DNA from: Blastococcus sp. CCUG 61487
Lineage (GTDB): Bacteria > Actinomycetota > Actinomycetes > Mycobacteriales > Geodermatophilaceae
DNA: 34,458 bases
Reading direction: 5' to 3'
Assembly (NCBI RefSeq): GCF_005222955.1
Contig: NZ_LWUA01000068.1
Location: 1-34,458, forward strand
Positions 24,223 to 32,056 of this stretch are shown in pieces. Each line of letters opens with the position of its first letter. Within the stretch, counting starts at the first letter, position 1. A program made the translations under genes and the position numbers. The notes under the pieces were generated by a model. The model saw only the letters and a list, made by a program, of their open reading frames with translations, had not been told where the DNA came from and made no database searches.

Positions 24223-25724
24223 GCCGGCCGCCCCGTGATCCGCTCCGCGGCCAGCCGGCCGCTCATCAGGACCATCGGCACACCCACCCCCGGCTGCACC
24301 GACGAGCCGGCGAGGACGACGTTCTCCGGCCCGCGACGGGGGAGCGTCGACGGGCGGAACGGCCCGGTCTGGCCGAACGTGTGCGCCAGCGCGAACGGCG
24401 TCCCCGCCGCCATGCCCTGGTCGGCCCACGTGCGCGGGGTGTCCATGTGCTCGACCTCGATCGCGTCGGTGACCCCGGCGAACCCCCGGGCCTCCAGGGT
24501 GGCCAGCAGCTCCTCGCGGTACCGGGGGGCCAGGCCGGTCCAGTCGAGGTCCGGGTTGCCGCCGCTGCGGCGGTCGAGGTTGGGCGCCGGTGCCACCACG
24601 CTCAGCACCTGGCAGTGCTCCCCGTCCGCGGAGTCCGGGGCCAGCGAGCGGTCGGTCACCGAAGGCATGCTGATCAGCAGGCTGGGGTCGCTCATCGGCC
24701 GGCCGTCGCGGGTGAGCTCGTCGAACACCTGCTCCCAGGCGGCGCCGAAGCTGATCGTGTGGTGGGCCTGGCCGGGCAGCGGGGTGCGCACGCCCAGGTG
24801 CAGGGCCACGCAGGACGGCGAGTAGACCGGCCGGCGGGGCGCGGTCAGGCCGGGCACCAGCCGCCATGGTGCGTCCGCGGTGACGACGACGGCGTCGGCC
24901 GGCAGCAGCTCGCCGTCGGCCAGGCGCACGCCGGTGACCCGAGGCCCCGCCGTCGCCAGCTCCGCGACCTCCGCGCCGTACCGGAGGGCCACCCCGGCGT
25001 CGGCGGCCGCGCCGGCGAGCGCCCGGGGAACCGCGCCGATGCCGCCGTGCGGGTGCCACACGCCGGCGCCGATGTCGAGCTGGGCGATGACGGCGTAGGC
25101 GGCGATGGCGCGGAACGGGGAGACCCCGGCGTAGAGCGCCTGGAAGCTGAACAGCCGGCGCAGCCGGTCGTCGGCGAAGTAGCGGCCGACGTGGCTGGAC
25201 AGCCGGCCGAACCCGCCGCGGCGGGCCAGCTGCCACAGCTGCCGCCCCAGCAGGTCCAGCGGGGAGTCGAGGTTGCGGTCGATGAACGTGTTCAGCTGCA
25301 GGCGGTACAGCTCGGCGAGGTCGGCCAGGTAGCGGCGCAGGGCGTCGGCCTCGGCCGGGCCGCAGAGCCGGGCGACCTCGGCCGCGAACGCGTCCGGGGC
25401 GGCGTGCACGTCGAGGGCGGAGCCGTCGGCGAACTGGGCCCGGTAGGTGGTGTCCAGCCGGGTGAGGGTCAGCCGCTCGTCGAGCTTCTCGCCGACCGCC
25501 GCGAACGTGTCGGCGAGCACCTCGGGCGCGGTGAACACCGAGGGGCCGGTGTCCAGCGCGTACCCGCGCTCCTCGATCCGCCCGGCGCGGCCGCCGGGGC
25601 CGGGGCCGCGCTCGACCACGGTGACCTCGCGGCCGGCGCCGCGCAGCCGCAGCGCGGTGGCGAGCCCCGCCAGGCCCGCACCCACGACGACGATCCGGTC
25701 GGTGCGCCCGGGAACCGTGCGCAC
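24219..25724 (-). CDS. crtI: phytoene desaturase (FAD-dependent)
   Basis: Introduces the double bonds that turn phytoene into lycopene or a related product. The 501-residue protein has an N-terminal FAD-binding motif (VVVGAGLAGLATALRLRGAG), the ERGPGPGGRAGRIEERGYALDTGPS stretch that follows it in CrtI enzymes, and the C-terminal signature GSSVQPGVGVPMVLMSGRLAAERI. The number of desaturation steps cannot be read from the sequence. GTG 25724 lies one base after the crtE stop. Its own stop overlaps the crtB ATG. Confidence 0.95.
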   Translation of the reverse strand: MRTVPGRTDRIVVVGAGLAGLATALRLRGAGREVTVVERGPGPGGRAGRIEERGYALDTGPSVFTAPEVLADTFAAVGEKLDERLTLTRLDTTYRAQFADGSALDVHAAPDAFAAEVARLCGPAEADALRRYLADLAELYRLQLNTFIDRNLDSPLDLLGRQLWQLARRGGFGRLSSHVGRYFADDRLRRLFSFQALYAGVSPFRAIAAYAVIAQLDIGAGVWHPHGGIGAVPRALAGAAADAGVALRYGAEVAELATAGPRVTGVRLADGELLPADAVVVTADAPWRLVPGLTAPRRPVYSPSCVALHLGVRTPLPGQAHHTISFGAAWEQVFDELTRDGRPMSDPSLLISMPSVTDRSLAPDSADGEHCQVLSVVAPAPNLDRRSGGNPDLDWTGLAPRYREELLATLEARGFAGVTDAIEVEHMDTPRTWADQGMAAGTPFALAHTFGQTGPFRPSTLPRRGPENVVLAGSSVQPGVGVPMVLMSGRLAAERITGRPA

Positions 25725-25725
25725 G

Positions 25726-26853
25726 TCAGGCGGCGCGGCTGGTCGCGGCGACGGCGAGCGCGTCGAGCGCGGCCTTGGCGTCGTCGGCCAGCGGGGCGTC
25801 GGCGATGGCCTGGCGGGCCGTGGCGGTGCCCTGGGCGATGCGCTCCTCGACGCGGGCGCGGGCGCCGGTGCTCTCCAGCAGGTCGCGCAGGGCGTCGAAC
25901 TCGGCGGTGCTCGCCGAGGTGTTGCCCAGGAGCTCACCGAGCAGGCGGCGGCCGGCCGCGTCGGCGGCCTCCTCGGCCAGCGCGATGAGCAGGGTCTGCT
26001 TGCCCTCGCGCAAGTCGTCGTCGGCGGACTTGCCGGTGACCGTCGGATCGCCGAAGACCCCCAGGACGTCGTCCCGGAGCTGGAACGCCTCGCCCAGCGG
26101 CAGGCCGATCGCGGTGGTGGCCTCGACCGCGCGCGGGCCCGCCCCGGCGATGGCGACGCCCAGTTGCAGCGGGCGCTGGACGGTGTAGCCGGCGCTCTTG
26201 TACCGAGCCACGGTGAGCGCGCCGTCGGGGCCGGGCAGGCCGCCGGCGGCCCGGAGCAGGTCGAGGTACTGGCCGGCGGTGACCTCGGTGCGCATCGTGT
26301 CCCAGACCGCGCGAGCCCGGCTGAGCGCCGCCTCGGAGATGCCCGAGCAGCGCAGCATCTCGTCGGACCAGACCAGCGACAGGTCACCGACCAGGATCGC
26401 GGCGCCGGTGCCGAACAGGTCGCCGTCGCCCTGGAGCGCGTAGGCGGCGTGCCGGGCGGCGAAGCCGATGTGGGTGGACGGGCGGCCCCGGCGGGTGGCT
26501 GCGGCGTCCATGACGTCGTCGTGGACCAGGGCGCTGGCGTGCACGAACTCCAGCGCGGAGACCGCGCGCAGGACGGCGTCGTCGTCCTCCGCCGCTCCCG
26601 GTCCGGTGTCGCGGGCCCCGCGCCAGCCCCAGTAGGCGAAGGAGGGGCGCAGACGCTTGCCGCCGGCCGCGAGGGCGGCGACCTCGTCGACCACGGGGGT
26701 CAGGCTGGCGTCCATCCCCGCGAGCGTGGTGCGCTGGCGCTCGAGGAACTCGCCGAGCGCCGCGGAGATGCCGGTGCGCAGGCGGTCCAGGTCGGCGGCG
26801 GCCAGGGACGGCACCGGAGGGGCTGCCGTGGGGTGCGGGGTCCCAGTGGTCAC
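25726..26853 (-). CDS. crtE: geranylgeranyl diphosphate synthase (polyprenyl synthase, IdsA2-like)
   Basis: Builds GGPP, the precursor of phytoene. The 375-residue protein has the first Asp-rich motif DDVMD (in HASALVHDDVMDAAATRRGRP), the second region FQLRDDVLGVFGD, and the GGKRLRP motif. It occupies the place of idsA2 (Rv2173) in M. tuberculosis and heads the crt operon here. GTG 26853 is chosen because GATACT ends six bases upstream; the open frame extends further but would cross that box. The N-terminal 25 residues are Pro/Thr-rich and variable. Chain length is inferred from the operon. Confidence 0.93.
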   Translation of the reverse strand: MTTGTPHPTAAPPVPSLAAADLDRLRTGISAALGEFLERQRTTLAGMDASLTPVVDEVAALAAGGKRLRPSFAYWGWRGARDTGPGAAEDDDAVLRAVSALEFVHASALVHDDVMDAAATRRGRPSTHIGFAARHAAYALQGDGDLFGTGAAILVGDLSLVWSDEMLRCSGISEAALSRARAVWDTMRTEVTAGQYLDLLRAAGGLPGPDGALTVARYKSAGYTVQRPLQLGVAIAGAGPRAVEATTAIGLPLGEAFQLRDDVLGVFGDPTVTGKSADDDLREGKQTLLIALAEEAADAAGRRLLGELLGNTSASTAEFDALRDLLESTGARARVEERIAQGTATARQAIADAPLADDAKAALDALAVAATSRAA

Positions 26854-26859
26854 CGGGCC

Positions 26860-26865
26860 AGTATC
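26860..26865 (-). promoter_or_regulatory. -10 box of the crtE-crtI-crtB operon (leaderless promoter)
   Basis: GATACT on the minus strand, five of six matches to TATACT, ending six bases before GTG 26853. It faces the metF promoter across about 150 bases. That spacer also holds a 10-base palindrome (26912-26921) and two copies of GGATCCG; no function can be assigned. Confidence 0.5.
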
Positions 26866-27017
26866 GCCCCACCGAGGCTGATGCGGCGGAGTTCCGGTGG
26901 AGAGCGTGCTGCCATGCATGGGTGGATCCGCCTTTCCCGCGTCGTCCGGTCGAGGAGACTTCGCTCGCAGGCGACGGTCCGGATGCGGATCCGGGCAACT
27001 TTTCGGGGCGGGGAACG

Positions 27018-27023
27018 TACTCT
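27018..27023 (+). promoter_or_regulatory. -10 box of metF (leaderless promoter)
   Basis: TACTCT fits TAnnnT and ends eight bases before GTG 27032. It supports that start over GTG 27026 and over an ATG at 26897, whose upstream codons look non-coding. Confidence 0.5.
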
Positions 27024-27031
27024 CGGTGCCC

Positions 27032-27943
27032 GTGACCCCGACCGTGCGTGAACTCCTCGCCTCGGAGCGACCGACCTGGTCCTTCGAGTTCTTCCCGCCG
27101 AAGACGCCCGACGGCGAGGCCCAGCTGTGGACGGCGCTGCGCCGGCTGGAGGCGCTGCGGCCGTCGTTCGTCTCGGTCACCTACGGCGCCGGCGGCTCGA
27201 CCCGTGAGGGCACGGTGTCGGTGACCGAGCGGATCGCCACCGAGACGACGATGACGCCGATGGCGCACCTGACCGCCGTCGACCACAGCATCGCCGAGCT
27301 GCGGCACGTGATCAGCCGCCTCGCCGACGCGGGGGTGCGCACGATCATGGCGCTGCGCGGTGACCCGCCGGGCTCGGATCCGCAGGCCGAGTGGATCGCC
27401 CACCCGCAGGGGCTGAACTACGCCTCGGAGCTGGTCGAGCTGATCAAGTCGATGGGCGACTTCTCCGTGGGGGTCGCGGCGTTCCCGGAGCGGCACCCGC
27501 GGTCGCCGGACTTCGACACCGACGTTGACATGTTCGTGGCCAAGTGCCGGGCCGGCGCGGACTTCGCGGTGACCCAGATGTTCTTCCGCGCCGAGGACTA
27601 CCTGCGGATGCGCGACCGGGTGGCCGCGCGCGGCTGCGACGTGCCGATCGTCGCGGGGATCATGCCGGTGACCAACGCCAAGCAGATCAAGCGGATCGTG
27701 CAGCTCTCCGGCCAGGCCTTCCCGGCCGAGCTGGCCGAGCGGTTCGAGGCGCTGGACGGCGAGAGCCCGGAGGCGAAGGCCGCGGTGCGGGCCTACGGCG
27801 TCGAGGTGGCCACGGAGCTGTGCCGCACGCTGCTGGACGAAGGCGTGCCGGGGATCCACTTCATCACCATGAACAGGTCCACCGCGACGGCGGAGGTCTA
27901 CGCCAACCTGGCCGGCGCCACCGCCGTTACGCCGGCTCGCTGA
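27032..27943 (+). CDS. metF: methylenetetrahydrofolate reductase family protein (Rv2172c-like)
   Basis: Expected to reduce 5,10-methylene- to 5-methyl-tetrahydrofolate for methionine synthesis. The 303-residue TIM-barrel protein has the catalytic glutamate motif SFEFFPPKT near the N-terminus, [41 protein letters not shown], the FAVTQMFF segment and [17 protein letters not shown], all typical of MetF. It lies next to the prenyl synthase, as Rv2172c lies next to Rv2173. Flavin use was not assessed. It is divergent from the crt operon, and its last 17 bases overlap the convergent unknown gene. glyA, 6 kb away, makes its substrate. Confidence 0.92.
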   Translation: MTPTVRELLASERPTWSFEFFPPKTPDGEAQLWTALRRLEALRPSFVSVTYGAGGSTREGTVSVTERIATETTMTPMAHLTAVDHSIAELRHVISRLADAGVRTIMALRGDPPGSDPQAEWIAHPQGLNYASELVELIKSMGDFSVGVAAFPERHPRSPDFDTDVDMFVAKCRAGADFAVTQMFFRAEDYLRMRDRVAARGCDVPIVAGIMPVTNAKQIKRIVQLSGQAFPAELAERFEALDGESPEAKAAVRAYGVEVATELCRTLLDEGVPGIHFITMNRSTATAEVYANLAGATAVTPAR

Positions 27944-28568
27944 GCCCCTCGGCCAGCACGGCCGCGGCCTGGGCGGCGGCGCGACGCAGCGCTTCGCGCT
28001 CGGCGGCGTAGCCGCCGGCGACGCCGACCACCGGGATGCTGGACAGGAAGCGGTGCCGCAGCTTGCCCTTGGGCCGGGCGTCCAGGGTGTCGTCGATCCG
28101 GCTCAGCAGCCGGGAGACCCGCCAGATCGTCCGGACCGCGCCGCGCACGCCCTTCCGCTTCTCGGCCGCACCGAACGCCTCCTCGCGGTAGGCCCGCTCC
28201 GTCCTGCCGAGCAGGGGCTGCACGTCCGCGGGCGGCAGGGCGCGGTCGAGCAGGACCCGGGCGAGCAGGGAGACCCGCTCGGCCGGATCGGTGACGCCGT
28301 GCTCACCGGCCACGCCCAGCACCACGATCGCCTGCACCGCTGAGCCCACGGTGTTCTGCAGTGGCAGCAGGTCGGCGAGCTTTCCGGCGAACCGCGGCGT
28401 CGCGGAGACCCCCGCGGCCACCCGGGACGCCCGTTCGGCCCACCAGGCGTCGCGCTCGGCCTGCGGCAGCTCCGGTGGGCGGCCCATCCGGTTGGCGAGC
28501 GGCGTGGCCAGCCGGTCCACCTTGCGGAGGACGTCGACGACGACGGCATCACTGATCGGGGCAGCCAT
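27927..28568 (-). CDS. hypothetical protein, helical, with Gly-rich C-terminal segment
   Basis: A 213-residue protein I do not recognise. It is Ala/Arg-rich and mostly helical, with a moderately hydrophobic stretch [22 protein letters not shown] (about 66-87), a basic middle ([24 protein letters not shown]) and the segment [27 protein letters not shown] near the end. The last part recalls EcsC-like or DUF697-like membrane-associated proteins, but the match is weak. Start is uncertain: ATG 28568, ATG 28580 or GTG 28595. Its stop overlaps metF by 17 bases. Possibly membrane-associated. Confidence 0.7.
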   Translation of the reverse strand: MAAPISDAVVVDVLRKVDRLATPLANRMGRPPELPQAERDAWWAERASRVAAGVSATPRFAGKLADLLPLQNTVGSAVQAIVVLGVAGEHGVTDPAERVSLLARVLLDRALPPADVQPLLGRTERAYREEAFGAAEKRKGVRGAVRTIWRVSRLLSRIDDTLDARPKGKLRHRFLSSIPVVGVAGGYAAEREALRRAAAQAAAVLAEGLSEPA

Positions 28569-28668
28569 GCGAGGAGACATGCCCGGGCGGCGCACCTTTC
28601 ACGCGAACGCGCGTCGCTGTCGCCGCCGCGGCGCTCGTTTGGTGGACTGCGCTGGTGAGGGAGCGCGC

Positions 28669-29349
28669 GTGCTGAGCCGGGAGGAGTACCTCGCCGCGTG
28701 GTCGCGGTGGCACGGCGGCAGTGACACGACGACGCCGCTCGTGCGGGGCTGGCTCACCCTCGCCCACACCCTCGCCCGGCCGATCGCCGGCCTGCCGCCC
28801 GTCGTCGCCACCGCCGCCGGGCTCGCCGTGGCGGCGGCCGCCGTCGTACCGGCGGCCGCGGGTGGGACGTGGCTGATCGTCGCGGGACTCCTGGTGGGAC
28901 TGTCCGGTCTGCTCGACAGCCTGGACGGGGCGCTGGCGATCGGGACCGGCCGCGCGTCCCAGCGGGGTTACGTCCTGGACTCGGTGGTCGACCGGCTCAC
29001 CGAGGTCGCCTACGCCGGTGCGCTGTGGGCCGCGGGTGCGCCGGGGTGGCTGGCCGTCCTCTTCGGGGCGTTCTGCTGGCTGCCCGACTACGTGCGCGCC
29101 CGAGCCGGCCAGGCCGGCGTCGACCGCACCGGTCCCATCTCGCTGTGGGAGCGACCGACTCGGGTGCTCATGGCGGGGTTCACGCTCGGGGGCGCGGGGG
29201 TCGTCTCGGGGCTGGAGGTCGCCGGCGTCGACGGCGCCGTCCTGACGACGACGTCGGGCGCGGCCGTGGGCGCCCTGCTCGGGGCCGTGGCCACCGTGCA
29301 GCTCGGGTGGTGGCTGCGCTCCGAGCTGAGCGGCCCGGGTGGCGGCTGA
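28669..29349 (+). CDS. CDP-alcohol phosphatidyltransferase family membrane protein
   Basis: Family members swap CMP on a CDP-linked lipid (often CDP-diacylglycerol) for an alcohol phosphate to make phospholipids. The 226-residue protein has the metal-binding signature DSLDG...GR...G...D...D (Asp83, Asp86, Gly87, Arg95, Gly100, Asp104, Asp108); the spacing between DG and the Arg is a little longer than in the textbook motif. Several membrane helices are visible (about 45-62, 66-84, 112-130, 170-190 and 200-220). GTG 28669 has GAGGGAG five bases upstream. The alcohol substrate (glycerol phosphate, inositol phosphate or other) cannot be told. Confidence 0.85.
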   Translation: MLSREEYLAAWSRWHGGSDTTTPLVRGWLTLAHTLARPIAGLPPVVATAAGLAVAAAAVVPAAAGGTWLIVAGLLVGLSGLLDSLDGALAIGTGRASQRGYVLDSVVDRLTEVAYAGALWAAGAPGWLAVLFGAFCWLPDYVRARAGQAGVDRTGPISLWERPTRVLMAGFTLGGAGVVSGLEVAGVDGAVLTTTSGAAVGALLGAVATVQLGWWLRSELSGPGGG

Positions 29350-29392
29350 GACGGGCGGTGCACCGCGGAGTCCCACGGGGGCAGCGGCCGCC

Positions 29393-29398
29393 TAGGGT
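29393..29398 (+). promoter_or_regulatory. -10 box of the adenosine kinase gene
   Basis: TAGGGT fits TAnnnT. Transcription would start near 29405, leaving a leader of about 45 bases with the ribosome-binding site AGGAG at 29439-29443. This unit is therefore not leaderless, unlike most others in the window. Confidence 0.5.
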
Positions 29399-29449
29399 GT
29401 TCGGTGCCCGGCGCCCGGCGCCCATCGAGCGAACCCCCAGGAGCAGTAC

Positions 29450-30427
29450 GTGCCCGTCCTCGTCACCGGCTCGATCGCCACCGACCACCTCATGACCTTC
29501 CCCGGGAAGTTCACCGAGCAGTTCGTCGAGGGGCAGATGGAGCGGGTCTCGCTCTCCTTCCTGGTCGACGACCTGGTGCTGCACCGGGGTGGTGCCGGCG
29601 CGAACATGGCCTTCGGCCTGGGCCTCCTGGGGCTGCAGCCCGTGCTGGTCGGCGCCGTGGGCAGCGACTTCGCCGACTACGAGGCGTGGCTCGGCCGGCA
29701 CGGCGTCGACACCGCGAGCGTGCACTGGTCGGAGCTCAAGCACACCGCCCGCTTCGTCTGCACGACCGACAGCGCGAACAACCAGATCGCGTCGTTCTAC
29801 CCCGGAGCGATGAGCGAGGCCTCGCTGATCGAGCTCGCGCCGGTGGCCCAACGCGTCGGGACGCCGGACCTCGTCGTCATCGGGCCGAACGACCCGACCG
29901 CGATGGTGCGGCACACCCAGGAGTGCCGGGACCGCGGCTACCCCTTCGCCGCCGACCCCAGCCAGCAACTGGCCTTCGCCGACGGGGACATGATCCGCGA
30001 GCTGGTCGACGGCGCCGAGGTGCTGTTCTCCAACGAGTACGAGGCCGCCCTGCTGCTGCAGAAGACCGGCTGGACCGCCGACGAGGTGCTCGCGCGCGTG
30101 GGCACGTGGGTGACCACCCGCGGCGCCGAAGGCGTCCTCGCCCGCCGCCAGGACGCCGAGCCGCTGTCGGTCAAGGCCGTGGTCGCGACCAAGCCGGTCG
30201 AGCCGACGGGCGGCGGCGACGCCCTGCGCGCCGGATTCCTCGCCGCCCGCGCGTGGGGGCTGGGCCTCGAGCGCGCCCTGCAGCTCGGGTCCGCCGTCGC
30301 CACCGCGGCGGTCGAGGTGACCGGCACGCAGGAGTACACCCTGGCCCGGGGGGCCTTCCTGCGCCGCTTCGCCGAGACCTTCGGGGCCGAGGCGGCCGAC
30401 GAGGTCGGCGCCCACCTGCCTGGCTAG
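29450..30427 (+). CDS. adoK: adenosine kinase (PfkB family, AdoK)
   Basis: Phosphorylates adenosine to AMP in purine salvage. The 325-residue sequence follows mycobacterial AdoK (Rv2202c) closely: VTGSIATDHLMTFPGKF (5-21), VSLSFLVDDLVLHRGGAGANMAFGLG, GADFADY-like GSDFADYEAW, ARFVCTTD, QIASFYPGAMSEA, FAADPSQQLA and TGTQEYTLARGAF. The catalytic motif is PTGGGDALRAGF with Asp257, where relatives usually have GxGDAF; the Phe is Leu here. GTG 29450 has AGGAG six bases upstream. It ends sharing ctag with the convergent flavin reductase gene. In M. tuberculosis this gene lies elsewhere, outside the Rv2172c-Rv2184c block. Confidence 0.95.
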   Translation: MPVLVTGSIATDHLMTFPGKFTEQFVEGQMERVSLSFLVDDLVLHRGGAGANMAFGLGLLGLQPVLVGAVGSDFADYEAWLGRHGVDTASVHWSELKHTARFVCTTDSANNQIASFYPGAMSEASLIELAPVAQRVGTPDLVVIGPNDPTAMVRHTQECRDRGYPFAADPSQQLAFADGDMIRELVDGAEVLFSNEYEAALLLQKTGWTADEVLARVGTWVTTRGAEGVLARRQDAEPLSVKAVVATKPVEPTGGGDALRAGFLAARAWGLGLERALQLGSAVATAAVEVTGTQEYTLARGAFLRRFAETFGAEAADEVGAHLPG

Positions 30428-31074
30428 TCGCCGCGGAGGCGCTCGCCGATCGAGGGGTCCTCGGCCCAGCGGCGGTAGGGGATGCGCGCGATCTCGCGGA
30501 CCTCGCCGATCGTCGACCACTCGTTGCCGCCGAGGCGGGCCAGCGGCTGGAGGTGCTCGATCCGGGGCCGGCCGTCGCGGACCGCGGCCGCCGACACCGT
30601 GATCACCTGCACGCGCCCGAAGACCACCGTGCTGTCGCCGAGCCGAACGGTGGAGTGCAGCGTGCACTCCACGGACACCGGTGAGCCGGCCACGCGGGGG
30701 ACGCCGACCCGCTCGCTGGGCGCCAGCGCGACGCCGCACTCCTCGGCCTCGCTCGAACCCGCCGGGAAGTCGGTGGCCGTGGCGTTGATCTGCTCGAACA
30801 ACCGCTCCGGGGCCAGGCTGATCGTGAACTCGCCGGTGGCCTCCACGTTGCGCAGCGAGTCCTTGCGGCCGACCGAGGTGAACTGGACGACCGGCGGGCT
30901 CACGCAGGCGACCGTGTAGAAGGAGTGCGGCGCGAGGTTGAGCACGCCGTCGGCCGAGCGGCTGCACACCCAGGCGATCGGGCGCGGCACGACGACGGAG
31001 TTCAGCACGCGGTAGAAGGCCCGGGACTCCATCTCGGCGGGGTCGAACAGCACGTACTCGGTCGCATCGGTCAC
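30424..31074 (-). CDS. flavin reductase family protein (FMN-binding split barrel)
   Basis: Family members bind FMN and either reduce it with NAD(P)H for a partner oxygenase or act as flavoproteins of other function. The 216-residue protein begins with FYRVLNSVVVPRPIAWVCSRSADGVLNLAPHSFY, the family signature, followed by SPPVVQFTSVGRKDSLRNVEATGEFTISLA and the C-terminal IEHLQPLARLGGNEWSTIGEV. GTG 31074 is the likely start; no clear ribosome-binding site. A weak CACGAT lies six bases upstream. The Baeyer-Villiger enzyme in this window carries its own NADPH site and does not need it. Partner unknown. Confidence 0.87.
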   Translation of the reverse strand: MTDATEYVLFDPAEMESRAFYRVLNSVVVPRPIAWVCSRSADGVLNLAPHSFYTVACVSPPVVQFTSVGRKDSLRNVEATGEFTISLAPERLFEQINATATDFPAGSSEAEECGVALAPSERVGVPRVAGSPVSVECTLHSTVRLGDSTVVFGRVQVITVSAAAVRDGRPRIEHLQPLARLGGNEWSTIGEVREIARIPYRRWAEDPSIGERLRGD

Positions 31075-31118
31075 GGCGCCATCGTGGCCGGACCTGCGGC
31101 GGCCCGCGCGGGCGGCCC

Positions 31119-31124
31119 TAGGGT
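31119..31124 (+). promoter_or_regulatory. -10 box of the HSL-family esterase gene (leaderless promoter)
   Basis: TAGGGT ends eight bases before ATG 31133. No Shine-Dalgarno sequence precedes the ATG. Confidence 0.5.
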
Positions 31125-31132
31125 GACGGCAC

Positions 31133-32056
31133 ATGAGCAGCCTGCAGATGAGGGTCGTCGCGGCGTTCCTGCGCCTGACGCGCAAGCCGCGGATGGCGAC
31201 GGCGGACAAGGGCCGGGCCCGGCTCGCCGAGCCCAAGGGGCCCTCGGGCCCACCGGCTAGGCTGCGCAGGCGGCACGACGTCACCACCCGACGGGTCGAG
31301 GGTTTCGAGTGCCACACGGTCGCGCCCGCGGGCCGGCTCGCCGACCGGGCGGCGATCTACCTGCACGGCGGGGCGTACGTCAGCGAGATCGCCCCGCAGC
31401 ACTGGGCGCTGATCTCCGCGCTGGCCGACGCCGGCGTGCGGGTCGAGGTGCCTTCCTACGGACTCGCGCCGCAGCACACTTACCGCGAGGCCTATCCGTT
31501 CGTGACCGCCGTCTACCGGGACCTGCTGGCCGAGGTCGACGCCTCGGCGATCACGCTGCTCGGCGACTCCGCCGGCGGCGGGCTCGCCCTGGGGCTGGCG
31601 CAGACGCTGCCGGAGGCAGATCTGCCGCAGCCGCGCCGCCTGGTGCTCGTCGCGCCCTGGCTCGATCTCACGCTGAGCAACCCCGAGCTCCCCGAGGTGG
31701 AGAAGCGCGACCCGTGGCTGAGCACTCCCGGCCTGCACGTGGCGGCCGCGGCGTGGGCCGGCGGCGACGATCCGGCCGGTGCGCGGCTGAGCCCGCTGAA
31801 CGGCCCGCTCGCCGGGCTCGCCCCGATCGACCTCTACGTGGGCACCCGGGACATCTGCCTGCCCGACGCGCTGCTGCTGCGGGACCGCTGCGCCGTCGAG
31901 GGAGCCGGGCTCCGGCTGACCGTGTGCGAGGGCGCCGTCCACGTGTATCCGCTGGTGCCGGTCCCCGAGGGACGGGCCGCGGCGCGGCAGATCGTCGCGG
32001 AGGTGGCTACCGCGGCACCCGGTCAGCGCCCGGCAGCCGCCGGCCCCGCCAGCTGA
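31133..32056 (+). CDS. alpha/beta-hydrolase of the hormone-sensitive lipase family
   Basis: A 307-residue esterase/lipase related to the Lip proteins of mycobacteria. It has the HSL oxyanion motif HGGAY (78-82), the nucleophile in GDSAGGG (Ser146), an acid in GTRDICLPD (Asp240 or Asp245) and a base in GAVHVYP (His270). It also has a basic N-terminal segment of about 50 residues before the core. No signal peptide is seen, so it is probably cytoplasmic or membrane-associated. Its last 50 bases overlap the glycosyltransferase gene on the other strand, where it encodes a non-conserved Ala/Pro-rich tail. Substrate unknown. Confidence 0.88.
   Translation: MSSLQMRVVAAFLRLTRKPRMATADKGRARLAEPKGPSGPPARLRRRHDVTTRRVEGFECHTVAPAGRLADRAAIYLHGGAYVSEIAPQHWALISALADAGVRVEVPSYGLAPQHTYREAYPFVTAVYRDLLAEVDASAITLLGDSAGGGLALGLAQTLPEADLPQPRRLVLVAPWLDLTLSNPELPEVEKRDPWLSTPGLHVAAAAWAGGDDPAGARLSPLNGPLAGLAPIDLYVGTRDICLPDALLLRDRCAVEGAGLRLTVCEGAVHVYPLVPVPEGRAAARQIVAEVATAAPGQRPAAAGPAS

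Noticed and set aside
26912-26993. Palindrome CCATGCATGG and two copies of GGATCCG, 63 bases apart, between crtE and metF
   Set aside because: Short sites of this kind arise by chance and neither lies at a promoter element; too weak to call operators.
26854-27031. Possible SAM-type riboswitch or leader upstream of metF
   Set aside because: The -10 box lies eight bases before the metF start, leaving no leader, and no riboswitch consensus is visible.
31259-31264. TAGGCT inside the HSL esterase gene as a second promoter
   Set aside because: No in-frame start codon follows at the distance seen elsewhere, and the upstream TAGGGT fits ATG 31133.
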